Assembly: GCA_002435785.1 (NCBI GenBank)
Contig: DIUC01000040.1
Location: 1 to 60,505 of the forward strand
Direction of reading: 5' to 3'
Source of the DNA: Saprospiraceae bacterium UBA6168
GTDB taxonomy: Bacteria; Bacteroidota; Bacteroidia; Chitinophagales; Saprospiraceae
DNA: 60,505 nt
Made by a program: the position numbers and the translations under genes. Under the pieces are notes generated by a model. That model was not told the origin of the DNA, searched no databases, and saw nothing but the letters and a program-made list of their open reading frames with translations. Positions 1-10,045 of the stretch are shown one piece after another (position 1 is the first letter of the stretch; each line of letters opens with the position of its first letter).

Positions 1-1
1 C

Positions 2-2563
2 GAAACCTACATCGTTGGCAACCAATCATTTAACCAAACCGGAACCTACGCCGTGATGCTCACAGCTTCCGCCTCTGGCGGATGCGACAGCCTCGTGAAC
101 CTAAACCTCACTGTTTTTCAAAATCCGAACGCCATGATTTTTGGACCCAACAGCGTCTGCCTTGGACTTGGCATTTTGCTTTCTGCCGGGGCTTTCGATG
201 CCTACGCTTGGTCGCCGAGCGGGGCGACGACACCCACCATTCAGGTGACGAGCAGCGGCAGCTACGGCGTAACCGTGACCGACCAAAACGGCTGTACGAG
301 CACTGCCTCGACGAGCATCGTGGAGGCAGTTTGCTTGGACGTGGTGGCGGCTTTCAGCATCAGCCAAGACACGGTTTGCGCTTCGCAATTCTTGCAGTTC
401 GTCAACCAATCGAGCGTAAACGCAACGACCTTCCTGTGGAGCTTCGGCAACGGCAGTTTCAGCAATGCGCCGAACCCCACCATTTTCTATCAGACACCCG
501 GTAGCTACACCATCTCGCTCATCGCCAGCGATGGTATGGCATCCGACACCACGTTCCAGCAGGTGTTTGTTTACCCAAAAATCCAAGCGGCCTTTTCAAC
601 TGACGTGCCGGAGGGTTGCCAGCCCAAGTCCTTGGTTTTCAACGATTTATCGTCCGCTACCTTCCCGCTATCGGGCTGGAACTGGAACTTCGGGGACGGC
701 TCCACGGGCAGCGCCCAAACAACTTCGCACAGCTACACCAATTTCGACACCGTGAACGTGACGCAGGTCGTCGTTGACCAATTCGGCTGCGTGGACAGCA
801 CCAACCAGAACGTGGTGGTGGCCGACCTCGGAACGACGCCTGCGCCTGTCCACCTTTGCCTGAACCTTTGCGAAGGTGACAGCCTCGTGGTTGGCAATTC
901 GGTGTTCAACGCCGCCAACCCCATCGGCTCGGCGACGCTCACGGCGGCGTCTGGTTGCGACAGCATGGTGATGGTTGAACTGACTTTCACGCCGCTCCTA
1001 CAGTCGGTGCTGATGGCCGATTTTTCGATTTGCGAAAATGAAAATGCCACGCTGGATGCGGGCAATGGCACGTCTTTTTTGTGGTCAAACGGGGCTGCTG
1101 CGCAAACGATAAACATCACTCAACCAGGCAGTTACGTCGTAACGGTGGCAGATGGTATTGGTTGTCCCGTAGTAAAATCTGTGACGGTTTCAGTGGATGA
1201 AATTCCTTCGGTAAATGCCGTGGCTGGTGCTGATGTTTCGATTTGTGAAACGACGCAAATCGTGGCGCTGACTGCCCATTCAACCCCGCTTGGCACGGGC
1301 GTTTGGACAAGTTTTGGCGCAGCCGCAATCAACAACCCGACGAACCCGGCCAGCACGGTTTCCGGTTTGGACATCGGCGAAAACTGGTTTGTTTGGACCT
1401 TGAGCAGTGGCGCTTGCAAGGGCTTTTCGTCGGACACGGTGGCCGTCCACGTCACTGCCGAGGTGACGGAGGCGGCTCAGGCTGGCGACGACCTTTCGTT
1501 TTGCGGAAGCGCCACGGCCATCAACCTGAGCGCAGCGCAGCCGCAGGCATCGGGCGTGGTTGGCACTTGGTCGCAGCCAGGGTCGCAGGCGCAGTTGGGC
1601 ATCCAGATTTTGGAACCCAACAACCCGAACTCACCGATTGCCGGTTTTTTCCCGAACAACACCTACCTCTTCACATGGACGCTAACAAACGGCGCTTGCG
1701 GAGCGTATTCCGTTGACAATGTGCTGGTTAGCACTTACGCCAGCCTGCTGCCCCCTGCCGATGCGGGCCTTGACCAGAACCTCTGCGACGGCGTGGAGGC
1801 AATCTTGGCCGCCAACCTGCCCACCAACACAACGGGCGAATGGACGCAAATTGGCAATGCTCCATCCTCGTTCATTGCGCAGCCATACGATGCAACGACG
1901 ATGGTGGGCGACCTCGCCGCTGGCGCAAATGCATTCGCATGGACGCTGTCGAGCGCCGACTGTCTGGCCTACTCCTCGGACACGGTGCTGGTGTTCCAAA
2001 GTGAGGGATTGGCCGCCAATGCCGACGTCTATTTCAACCTCGGCCAGCCGCTGACGAACCTCGATTTTTTGGCAAACGACAAAATCCCGAACCGGGACGC
2101 CGTAACGCTGACGTTCCGCTCCACGCCGCTTTATGGCAGCCTGACGGCAAACGGAGACGGTAGCTACGATTTCCAGTTCGGAGTGGACAGCACGGTGAAC
2201 GTCGAGTTCACTTATGAAATCTGCCTGAAGGATTGCCCCGACCTCTGCGCACAAGCGCAAGTGCTGATTCTGAGCAAATCGCCGCTGCCGCCCCCGGTCA
2301 TCGAGCGGCCCGCCAATGTCATCACCCCGAACGGAGACGGCACAGGTGAGCGGCTGGCCATCCCCAACTATTCGGAGTTGCCGCCGCCCATCGAAATTAC
2401 GGTCATCAACCGCTGGGGCAACGTGGTCTTTCAGGAAAAAAACTACGAAAATGACTGGGACGGGAAGACGCAGGACGGTAAACAGTTGCCGGATGGGACT
2501 TATTTCTACATCCTGAAAGGGGCGGGGAGCGAGGTGAGCGGGGCGGTGACGGTGGTGCGGTAA
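2..2563 (+). CDS. T9SS type B (gliding-motility C-terminal domain) secreted multidomain protein, 5' end outside window
   Basis: The frame is open from base 2, so the gene starts outside the window; 854 residues are visible. It is a cell-surface or secreted protein made of beta-sandwich repeats. Seen in order: a segment around GGCDSLVNL that recurs near residue 310 as SGCDSMVMV, an Ig-like module, two PKD-like modules (WSFGNGSF, WNFGDGST), three repeats of about 85 residues sharing a W..SxGxC pattern and ending in DTV or DNV, a cadherin/VCBS-like module (NGDGSYDF), and a terminal CHU_C domain starting at NVITPNGDG with INRWGN and DWDGK. CHU_C is the known signal for export by the type IX system and for type B sorting. 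The gene is followed after 96 bp by a PorP/SprF gene, the usual partner of such cargo. Substrate or ligand cannot be read from the sequence. The family call is firm; the function is open. Confidence 0.9.
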   Translation, partial: ETYIVGNQSFNQTGTYAVMLTASASGGCDSLVNLNLTVFQNPNAMIFGPNSVCLGLGILLSAGAFDAYAWSPSGATTPTIQVTSSGSYGVTVTDQNGCTSTASTSIVEAVCLDVVAAFSISQDTVCASQFLQFVNQSSVNATTFLWSFGNGSFSNAPNPTIFYQTPGSYTISLIASDGMASDTTFQQVFVYPKIQAAFSTDVPEGCQPKSLVFNDLSSATFPLSGWNWNFGDGSTGSAQTTSHSYTNFDTVNVTQVVVDQFGCVDSTNQNVVVADLGTTPAPVHLCLNLCEGDSLVVGNSVFNAANPIGSATLTAASGCDSMVMVELTFTPLLQSVLMADFSICENENATLDAGNGTSFLWSNGAAAQTINITQPGSYVVTVADGIGCPVVKSVTVSVDEIPSVNAVAGADVSICETTQIVALTAHSTPLGTGVWTSFGAAAINNPTNPASTVSGLDIGENWFVWTLSSGACKGFSSDTVAVHVTAEVTEAAQAGDDLSFCGSATAINLSAAQPQASGVVGTWSQPGSQAQLGIQILEPNNPNSPIAGFFPNNTYLFTWTLTNGACGAYSVDNVLVSTYASLLPPADAGLDQNLCDGVEAILAANLPTNTTGEWTQIGNAPSSFIAQPYDATTMVGDLAAGANAFAWTLSSADCLAYSSDTVLVFQSEGLAANADVYFNLGQPLTNLDFLANDKIPNRDAVTLTFRSTPLYGSLTANGDGSYDFQFGVDSTVNVEFTYEICLKDCPDLCAQAQVLILSKSPLPPPVIERPANVITPNGDGTGERLAIPNYSELPPPIEITVINRWGNVVFQEKNYENDWDGKTQDGKQLPDGTYFYILKGAGSEVSGAVTVVR

Positions 2564-2659
2564 TTATTTTGTGCTGTTGCGACAGGCGCAGTCTGTCGAA
2601 ACAGTACCTCTTGTTTTCGTTGTCGGCCGAGCCGGCAACAAAAACTAAAATTCAGTTTC

Positions 2660-3613
2660 ATGAAAAAGACAAGCTACATTTTGGCCTTCATTTTTTGCTT
2701 GGGGAAAATAGCGCTCACCGCTCAACAACTCCCCCTTTTCACCCAGTACACTGAGCTGCAAACCTACCTGAACCCAGCGGCCATCCCGGTGGACTACCTC
2801 CAGTACAACATGAACCAGGTGGCAGGTGTGACCTACCGCTTGCAGTGGCTGGGCATGGAAGATGCGCCGAGGACGGGGCTGGCCCGCTTCGAGCGGGTGC
2901 GGGAGGACAACAACTTGTCCACCTTCGGCGGCTCGCTGTTCACCGACCGGGTGGGGGCGAACACGCTCATCGGGCTGTACGGACGGTACTCCTACCAAAT
3001 CCGCCCATCGGGCGGCGACAACCTGCTGCTGGGGCTGGGGCTTACGGGTGGTTTGATTCAATACCGACTGGATGGCGATGATTTGGAATTCGAGCCGGGG
3101 GACATCCTCAAGGGCGATGCACAGACCAGCCTGCTGCCCGACTTCGGCATCGGTGCCAACCTAACCTTCTATCCCGAAACAGGCACGAAATGGTATGCTG
3201 GGGTGTCGCTGCCGCAAACTTTTGGGCTGAGCGCCAATTTTGAGACCGCTGCAAACGACATGATTTCCATCAAGCGGGTGGCGCATGTGTACGCCAACGG
3301 CGGGGCGATTTTTGCCGTGGGGCAGCAGGGTTTTCTGGAGCCTTCCGTTTGGGTGAAATACGCCCAGAACGCACCTGTGCAAATGGATTTCAACCTGCGC
3401 CAGAAGTTCGTGAACAATTTCTGGATGGGCCTGGGCTACTCGACCTCCCGCAACCTTCACCTCGAAATGGGGATGATCATGAGCCAATTGCTGCACCTCG
3501 AAGACGCCGTGCTGCGCATCGGCTATGGATTTGACTACAATATTTCGCCGTTTGGCAATGTGCTGGGAACGACGCACGAGTTGAATGTGAGCTATGCGTG
3601 GAACGGAAAATGA
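2660..3613 (+). CDS. PorP/SprF family type IX secretion outer-membrane protein
   Basis: 317 residues, the usual size for PorP/SprF. An N-terminal signal peptide (about residues 1-21, ending TAQQ) precedes LPLFTQYTELQTYLNPA, the family's characteristic opening, then alternating beta-strand segments of an outer-membrane barrel ending at a C-terminal strand (NVSYAWNGK). The family works with T9SS, helping secretion or surface attachment of one dedicated cargo, and is typically encoded next to a CHU_C protein. That arrangement is present here: the upstream gene ends 96 bp before this start, on the same strand, with no clear terminator between, so co-transcription is likely. Cargo specificity is inferred from position only. 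Confidence 0.9.
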   Translation: MKKTSYILAFIFCLGKIALTAQQLPLFTQYTELQTYLNPAAIPVDYLQYNMNQVAGVTYRLQWLGMEDAPRTGLARFERVREDNNLSTFGGSLFTDRVGANTLIGLYGRYSYQIRPSGGDNLLLGLGLTGGLIQYRLDGDDLEFEPGDILKGDAQTSLLPDFGIGANLTFYPETGTKWYAGVSLPQTFGLSANFETAANDMISIKRVAHVYANGGAIFAVGQQGFLEPSVWVKYAQNAPVQMDFNLRQKFVNNFWMGLGYSTSRNLHLEMGMIMSQLLHLEDAVLRIGYGFDYNISPFGNVLGTTHELNVSYAWNGK

Positions 3614-3628
3614 GCAACTCAACGAGCT

Positions 3629-3681
3629 TTGTCAATAGCGGTACGATTGCTCAAAGCAATCGTATCGCTGAATATTGACAA
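3629..3681. repeat. long imperfect palindrome between convergent genes
   Basis: Bases 3637-3651 pair with 3655-3669 across a 3-base loop (15 pairs, one G-T). An outer arm 3629-3636 pairs with 3674-3681, leaving a 4-base bulge. The total is 23 pairs. It lies between the PorP/SprF stop and the terminator of the large adhesin on the opposite strand. There is no T-tract for the plus strand, so it is not a standard terminator; it may stabilise a 3' end or be a small repeated palindrome. Confidence 0.7.
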
Positions 3682-3715
3682 AAAAAGAACCTCCGGCGGA
3701 GGGTGCCGGAGGTTC
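3680..3715 (-). terminator. Rho-independent terminator of the large adhesin gene
   Basis: An 11-bp GC-rich stem (3687-3697 with 3705-3715, 7-base loop) is followed on the minus strand by seven T (complement of the A run 3680-3686). It lies 25 bp past the stop codon of the gene ending at 3740. Confidence 0.85.
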
Positions 3716-3739
3716 AGTGCTTGAAACCAGGGTTATTAT

Positions 3740-6700
3740 TTACTTCGTATTCGCAATGACGATGCGCTTCGAAACGGGCGTCTTGCCCTCAGCGGCAATC
3801 CAGAGCAGGTATTGGCCACTCGGAAGTCCGGTGAGTTGAAGCTCCACGGGAGCTGCACTTGCCTCGATTTCCCATGCTTGCATCGCCCTGCCATTGATGT
3901 CAAACAAGCGGACGATTGCCGCTTCGCCGTTGCCATCACCAAACTCCAGAAAGATTCTGTCCACAGCGGGGTTCGGGAAGACCATCACAGAACCGTTGTC
4001 TGGATTGGTGGCAGCAGCATAGGAATCATTTTCGCTGCTGCGGTCAGCAACCTCGTCACCACCAAAGCTGGCAAGTTTGCAGCCCAATGCCCACTCGATG
4101 GCTGCATCGAACAACTGGATGCCCTCCGAAGTCAAAAGAGTCGGCGTATTGTCATCAAGGAAAAGGGAAACCCGGTTGGCCGGGGCTACAAAGCCGCCTT
4201 GCATTGCCGCACCCTTCGCAAATCCAAACACGCCATACCGAGCCTCTTGCCCCGCTATCTTGGCAGCTTTGGCAGCCCCGCTCTGCGTAGTCCAGCCCCA
4301 GCGCATGGTGGCGGAGGAAGTAAGCACCTTGACCGTACCGCTCAGTCCCGCCGATAATGGGTGTGTAGCATCGGTGATGGTGAGGCTACTGTAATTGCCG
4401 TGCTGGCCATAGCTTGAGTTTTCAGTTCCCCCCGTCATCTTCAGTTGGTCGAGGATATAGCTTTCCCAAGTAACTACGGGCACGGCCACGTTCGTAAACT
4501 TGGTACCTATATCCGTAGAGTTAATGGTAGAGCTGATGACCACAAGCCCCTTCCCATTGGCATCAGAGGTAGAAGCAGAAGTTGCGCTCTTGATGGTGAC
4601 GTTCAGGCCCAATGATTGCAGGCGGTTTCTCACCCACCTATCGCCAGCGTTCAAGGAAGTGTTTCCCACGACGAACAGGACGCTGGCGTTGCAGGCATTG
4701 CCGCCGCCAGTTGCGGTTGCGCAGAAGTCGTCCACGAAGAGGCAGCCCCTGGCATCCTTCCAGAACGAGAACTGTACGTACTTGGCGTTGATGGGGGCTA
4801 CCCCTTGCAAGAGGTAGAGGCTCCATTCATTAGCAGTAATGGTGCGGCTGATGTCGTTGCCGATTTTCACATTGTTGGCATTGTAGAAAGTGATGCTCGC
4901 ACCCGCCCAGTTCGGCGAGCCGGATATTTTGGCCCAAAGCTGGAGGTTGTAGGTTGCGCCAGGCGTTGCCATAATTTTGCTGCCGCCTCCGCCGCCGGAA
5001 TTCGAGGTGCAAACTTGGGCCGCTTTTGCGCCACTGTTTACATTGCTGGTGGTGATGCTGGCCGAGGTCGTCCAATCCCAATTGTTGAAATTGCTCTCAA
5101 AACCAGGGTTCTTGGCGGCCAGCAGGTTGGTGGTGCAGGCTGGGAACCCAGCGCTGCTCGTCAGGCAGAACTCGTCGGCAAAGAGGCAGCCGTTGGTGTT
5201 CTTCCAAGCCCAGCTTTCCACGTAGGCCGCATTGGCTGGTGCAGTAGCCGTCACGGTGTGAAGCGTGTAGTTTTTGGCATTGACGGGTACGGATGGTGCG
5301 GAAATTTCCGCCCAGTTTTTATCGTAAAAACGCAAGCCTACCGAGGCCGACGTCGAGCCTGATTTTTTGGCAAAAACCTTCACCGTATAACTAACACCCG
5401 GCAAAGCTGGCAAGCTCTGGGATATGCCGCCCGACCCACCGCAGATTTGCAGCGACCTCGTGCCAGTATGCGGCGAGGTGGTCGTAGTGCCTGCATTTTG
5501 CATCCATGTCCAGCCGCTTACGCCGCTCTCAAAGCCAGCATTCACCAGCAGGTTGCCTTGGCAGTTGTTGCAAGCGTTGACGGTTACTTGAATGGTCTTG
5601 ACGGCTGTGCAGCCGCTGGAATTGGTCAGGGTGACAGTGTATGCGCCTGCTTGGGCACTGGTAATGTTGTTTGAAATCAGCGCATCGCCGCCGGAGTTGC
5701 CCGTGGCCGTATAGTTGTTGGGGCCAGACCACTGGTAGGAGGTCAAGCTGTTTGGGTTTACGGACAGTACCATCTTGTCGCCCGTGCAAACCGTCACGGC
5801 GCAGCCAGCATGGTTCACCCAGCCGCCATCGTTGACGTTGCTCTCGCAAACGACGTTGCTGATGGTGCAAGGAGGTGCCAATACCGTCACCGTGGCCACA
5901 CAAGTGGAGGACAAACCGAACGAGTTGGTCACGGTCAGTGTGGCCGTATAAGTGCCCGGCTGGCTAAAGCTGGTTGGCGACACGTTGTAGCTGCTGATGG
6001 TGGCTCCGCAACCTGGTGTCGAGCCGTTGTTCACCTGCTGGCCATTGATTTGAACCGATTGGCCAATGGCGGTCATTTGCAGGGTGATATTTTGACAGAC
6101 CGCATTGGGCGTCACGATGTCGAAGTAAGGAGCCAACCTTGCGCCCGGTACAATCGCCCAAGTGTTGCTTGATGGCGTTTTCCAGCTCACCCGGAAGTGG
6201 TCGTTACCACCGCCCTCCAAGTGGCGAAGCTCAATATAATAAGGCTGGCCAGCTTGCAAACTGACTACCGCCGATGTTTGCGTGGAATATTTGGTGTATT
6301 CCGTCGGGCTGGTGTAGCCGTAGTGCCATGCGATTTTCTGCTTGCTGGCGGGGTTGCCATTGGTGCTCAAGAACAACTCCACATAGTCGTCGCCCGTCAC
6401 GTTGAAGGTGTAGTTGCCCGTTGCCGAAGGCACTAAGAAACCACGTACACGGTCTGTGTAGTTGCTGCCGTTTTCGGTGGTTGTCAACGCAAATTGCGTA
6501 AGCGTCGCCGTGCTGTTCGGAGTGCCAAAGCCGTCAATGCTGTTGAGGCTCCAGTTGTTCGTGTTCCAGATTTCCCGGATGATGCTTCCCATTGTCACGT
6601 TGCAATTGCCGCCTGCCGAGCCGCCAGAAGTGGTGAAGCTCGTCACGCTGGAAGCACAACCCGTTGCGCTGCCCGCCGCGTTTTTCGGCCTGACGTACCA

Positions 6701-9700
6701 GTAGTAAACCGTGCCCGATGCCAAGTTGGTGACGGTGGTGGATGTGCCCGTCACGTTAGTGGCAACGGTCGTGGTCGGCGGGTTGGCAGTTCCGAGGAAA
6801 ACGTCGTAGCTGGATGCGTTGGCGGCGGATACCCAAGAGAGGGTGACGCTCGCCGGGTTTACGTTGGTGGTATTGTTGATGGGCGCTGCGTTGGTGGTGC
6901 AGCCCGGTGTAGTCACCACGTTTACGTTGAAGCTGCAATTGCTGGCATTCCCTTTTAGGTCAATGGCGGTATAGACCACCGTCGTAGTGCCGACTGGGAA
7001 GTTTGCACCCGGCAAAAAGGAGGAAGTAAACGATGAAAGGCCGCAGTTGTCGGTAACAGTTGGTGCGGTCCAAGTAGCAGTTGCGCCGTTCGCGCCAGCG
7101 GCAGCCACGGTGATGTTAGCGGGGCAGCCCGTGATGACGGGAGCCACATTGTCCACCGAGCAGCTATTCTGAACCGAAACGGTGAAGCTGCAAGTGCTTT
7201 TGTTGCCTTTTCTGTCCGAAAACTGATAGCTCACTTGCGTAACGCCGAGCGGAAAGCTGCTTCCCGGTGCATAGTTGTTGTTCCCGGTGACAGGTGCGCA
7301 AGGATCGGTGGCCGTCGGGGCCGTCCAAGTGGCGGTGGCCGAAGTGCCAGTCGTTAGCAAGCTGATATTGGCCGGACAGCCGCTGATGGTCGGGGCCGTT
7401 GCGTCGTTGGGGCAAGGGTCTGCGCCAACAGTGATGAGAAAACTGCAAGTGGCGGTGTTCTCGCCAGCATCGCCAGCCGTGTAGGTCACGGTCGTGGTAC
7501 CAACAGGGAATACTGCGCCTGGCGCATGGGATGCAGCGAACACCGTCACTGCACAGTTGTCGCTGGCGCCGGGTGCGTTCCAGATGGCCACTGCACCATT
7601 GATGACCGGGTTGGTGGGCAGCCAGATATTGGCCGGGCAACCGCTGATGACGGGTTTTTGCGTGTCGTTCACACAAGGATTGGTGGTCGTCACGGTCACG
7701 GTGAAGGTACAGGTGCTGCTGTTGTTGTTGCCATCCTTGGCGGTGTAGGTCACTGTCGTGGTGCCAACGGGGAAGCCTTGGCCTGGCACATGGGTGCTGG
7801 TCAGGGTGATGGGCTTGCAGTTGTCGTTGGGCGTTGGTGGTGTCCAAGTGGCGATGGTGAGCGGTGCAAGGCGCTGGATGGTCTGGTTGGTTGGGCAACC
7901 GGTGAAGGTCGGCCCAGCGTTGTCGCCGGTGCAGTTGCTGCCCGGGGGCGTTTGCCGCACGTCAATGCGGAACTGGCACTGGTTCTGGTTGTTGTAGCCG
8001 TCCTTGGCGGTGTAGGTCACGCCCGTTATGCCCACCGGGAAGGTGCTGCCCGGTGTATGCGTGGTGGTCAAGGTCGTCGTCGTGCAATTGTCGGTGGCCG
8101 TTGGGGCCGTCCAAGTGGCAGTAATAGTGCTGTTTGGCGTAAAAATCACCTGGTCCTTTGGGCAGGTGTTGAACTGTGGCTCCAGCAGGTCAACGGGCGT
8201 GACCTGTGCCACACAGGTGAGGCTGTCGCCAAGCCGGGTGCGCACCACGACGTTCAGGTTTTGCACCGTTCCGATTTCAGCGCAATGGAAGACTGGGCGG
8301 TCAATGCCATTGGCCAAATAAATGATGTTTGCGCAGCTATCGAAGTTTTCAAAAGCCACAAGTCCGCCCGCATAGACTTTGATGTCGCCATCAATATTGG
8401 CACCGAAAGTCCCATTCTTGCAAACGCTGGGCGCTGCCGAAGTGGGCGCTGTGTGGATATAACCGCCTTGGTTGTTCACCGCAGCACCGCTAATAGTGCC
8501 TTTTTGGAACAGGATGCCGTGCAGCTCAAAGTTGCCGCCCGTGTTGTTGATGCTGCCGGTGTTCCTGCCGGAGGAGCATTCGTCCACGTACGTTTTCTTT
8601 TGGTTCACGAAAGTGCCACTGTTCAACAGGTTACCGGCTTGGAGGAAGAAAAGCTCTTTGTTGGTCAAGGTAGCGCCTGCGGCATTGGTGAAGTCGCCGG
8701 GGTTGCTCAGATAGGCATTGTTGGTAAAGCTGCCCTCGTTGCGGGTGCGCACTGCGTTGCGGAAGGTGCCGTTGTTGGTCAGCACGCCTGTTGCTTTGTT
8801 GTTGAAATCCTGCACCACGTTCACCGTTGCGCCAGTGGCATTGGTGAAGGTGGCGTTGTTTGCCCAAACGGAACCGCCGTTCACGTTCACCGTGCCATTG
8901 TTCGTGAAAGTGCCGTCGTTGCTCACCACGTCGTTGGTGCTCAGGGTGTTGTTGTTCGTAAACGTGGAATTGTTTTTCACTGATGAGCCGCCGAAACTGA
9001 GCAGCGTCCCATTGTTCAGGAACGTGCCGTTGTTTTCAATCGTGCCAAAGCTGTTGATGGCATTCTCGTTGGTAAACGTGCCACCGTTCACGATTTTGGA
9101 GCCAAAGCCCATACCGAGCGTTCCAGCGGGGCGATTGGAGAACGTAGCGCCCGTGCGGTTGTCAATCAGGTTATTGTTGTTGAAGGTGCCGAAGTTGTTC
9201 GCCTCGCCCCGGTTGGTGAACGTCTGGCCGTTGGTCAGCGTGCCATAGTTCTGCACGAAGCCGAGGTTGTCCATCGTGCCACCGTTTGTCAACTGCGCTC
9301 CGGCATTGATGGTCAATACGCTCGCCGAAAGAATGTTGAGGAATACGTTGTTGGCGAAGCTGCCGCTCACGGTCATTGCGCCGGAGGCGTTCACGGTGCC
9401 GTTGTTGGTGAAGGTGCCGTTTACTTGCAGCAAGCCGGTGGCGCTCGTAATGTTCAGCGTAGCCCCAAAGTTGTTGGTGAAGTTGCTGCCCGTGTTGATG
9501 GTCAGCGACTTGGTGGTCAGCGTTTGGTTGTTGTCGAACGTGCCGCCCGTCTGGAGTGTACCATTGGTGGCGTCAATCGTGCCGTTGTTGGTGATGGCGC
9601 CTTGGTTGACTAATGTCGTCTGGAGGGTAAAGCTGCCGCCGTTGGCGAAACTGGCCCCGGCGCCGTTGGTGAAACCCGCCGTCCCGGCAAAGGTCATCGT

Positions 9701-10045
9701 ACCAAAGTTTTGCACGGTGGCGTTGTTGGTCAAGCTGCCCGTGGTCGAGATGGCCAAAGTGCCTGAGTTGGCGAGCGTACCACCTGCCGCCACGGTTATT
9801 GCCGCCGATGCGGAAATATTGCCGAAGGCCGTGATGGTGTAGCTGACGGTGAGTGGGCTGCCCACTACCACCGTGACACCGCCGCCGATGAGGGCATTGT
9901 TGCCAGCAGCAGGGAGACCGTTGTTCCAGTTTGCAGCCGTGAACCAGTCCCCGTTGTCCGGGCCGGTGTACTGTGTCTGGGCTTGCAGATTGGCTGCGCC
10001 AATGAGGAGCAGGCAGAGGCAAATAAGGTAATGCTGAATGCGCAT
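3740..10045 (-). CDS. giant T9SS type A surface protein: repeat passenger, HYR x5, Fn3, PA14, carbohydrate-binding-like modules
   Basis: 2101 residues from the ATG at 10045, chosen because MRIQHYLICLCLLL... ending NLQAQ is a clear signal peptide; an in-frame ATG 20 codons upstream would bury it. Seen in order: about 40-480, low-complexity repeats dominated by NNGTF/TNNGT, probably a beta-helix or adhesin-like passenger; then five HYR-like repeats of about 85 residues (GCPANI..., TATDNC, PGSxFPVGxTxVTYTA); one Fn3 module; a PA14 module (GFLVPSATGNYTF, GDDYVELFL); PKD and Ig-like modules; two jelly-roll modules opening NAGFESG and NPGFESN, like carbohydrate-binding modules; a ThuA/glutamine-amidotransferase-like segment (VLFVVGNTSLNAGD to AIEWALG); and a type A sorting domain (FPNPAVDRIFLEFG). 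Likely role: large surface adhesin or matrix protein exported by T9SS. No catalytic module is certain. Strongly supported as a secreted protein; ligand unknown. Confidence 0.88.
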   Translation of the reverse strand: MRIQHYLICLCLLLIGAANLQAQTQYTGPDNGDWFTAANWNNGLPAAGNNALIGGGVTVVVGSPLTVSYTITAFGNISASAAITVAAGGTLANSGTLAISTTGSLTNNATVQNFGTMTFAGTAGFTNGAGASFANGGSFTLQTTLVNQGAITNNGTIDATNGTLQTGGTFDNNQTLTTKSLTINTGSNFTNNFGATLNITSATGLLQVNGTFTNNGTVNASGAMTVSGSFANNVFLNILSASVLTINAGAQLTNGGTMDNLGFVQNYGTLTNGQTFTNRGEANNFGTFNNNNLIDNRTGATFSNRPAGTLGMGFGSKIVNGGTFTNENAINSFGTIENNGTFLNNGTLLSFGGSSVKNNSTFTNNNTLSTNDVVSNDGTFTNNGTVNVNGGSVWANNATFTNATGATVNVVQDFNNKATGVLTNNGTFRNAVRTRNEGSFTNNAYLSNPGDFTNAAGATLTNKELFFLQAGNLLNSGTFVNQKKTYVDECSSGRNTGSINNTGGNFELHGILFQKGTISGAAVNNQGGYIHTAPTSAAPSVCKNGTFGANIDGDIKVYAGGLVAFENFDSCANIIYLANGIDRPVFHCAEIGTVQNLNVVVRTRLGDSLTCVAQVTPVDLLEPQFNTCPKDQVIFTPNSTITATWTAPTATDNCTTTTLTTTHTPGSTFPVGITGVTYTAKDGYNNQNQCQFRIDVRQTPPGSNCTGDNAGPTFTGCPTNQTIQRLAPLTIATWTPPTPNDNCKPITLTSTHVPGQGFPVGTTTVTYTAKDGNNNSSTCTFTVTVTTTNPCVNDTQKPVISGCPANIWLPTNPVINGAVAIWNAPGASDNCAVTVFAASHAPGAVFPVGTTTVTYTAGDAGENTATCSFLITVGADPCPNDATAPTISGCPANISLLTTGTSATATWTAPTATDPCAPVTGNNNYAPGSSFPLGVTQVSYQFSDRKGNKSTCSFTVSVQNSCSVDNVAPVITGCPANITVAAAGANGATATWTAPTVTDNCGLSSFTSSFLPGANFPVGTTTVVYTAIDLKGNASNCSFNVNVVTTPGCTTNAAPINNTTNVNPASVTLSWVSAANASSYDVFLGTANPPTTTVATNVTGTSTTVTNLASGTVYYWYVRPKNAAGSATGCASSVTSFTTSGGSAGGNCNVTMGSIIREIWNTNNWSLNSIDGFGTPNSTATLTQFALTTTENGSNYTDRVRGFLVPSATGNYTFNVTGDDYVELFLSTNGNPASKQKIAWHYGYTSPTEYTKYSTQTSAVVSLQAGQPYYIELRHLEGGGNDHFRVSWKTPSSNTWAIVPGARLAPYFDIVTPNAVCQNITLQMTAIGQSVQINGQQVNNGSTPGCGATISSYNVSPTSFSQPGTYTATLTVTNSFGLSSTCVATVTVLAPPCTISNVVCESNVNDGGWVNHAGCAVTVCTGDKMVLSVNPNSLTSYQWSGPNNYTATGNSGGDALISNNITSAQAGAYTVTLTNSSGCTAVKTIQVTVNACNNCQGNLLVNAGFESGVSGWTWMQNAGTTTTSPHTGTRSLQICGGSGGISQSLPALPGVSYTVKVFAKKSGSTSASVGLRFYDKNWAEISAPSVPVNAKNYTLHTVTATAPANAAYVESWAWKNTNGCLFADEFCLTSSAGFPACTTNLLAAKNPGFESNFNNWDWTTSASITTSNVNSGAKAAQVCTSNSGGGGGSKIMATPGATYNLQLWAKISGSPNWAGASITFYNANNVKIGNDISRTITANEWSLYLLQGVAPINAKYVQFSFWKDARGCLFVDDFCATATGGGNACNASVLFVVGNTSLNAGDRWVRNRLQSLGLNVTIKSATSASTSDANGKGLVVISSTINSTDIGTKFTNVAVPVVTWESYILDQLKMTGGTENSSYGQHGNYSSLTITDATHPLSAGLSGTVKVLTSSATMRWGWTTQSGAAKAAKIAGQEARYGVFGFAKGAAMQGGFVAPANRVSLFLDDNTPTLLTSEGIQLFDAAIEWALGCKLASFGGDEVADRSSENDSYAAATNPDNGSVMVFPNPAVDRIFLEFGDGNGEAAIVRLFDINGRAMQAWEIEASAAPVELQLTGLPSGQYLLWIAAEGKTPVSKRIVIANTK

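Noticed and set aside
7526..8983. 485-residue plus-strand frame opposite the giant adhesin
   Set aside because: Antisense to a recognised repeat protein; low-complexity Val/Gly/Ala product, result of biased codon use.
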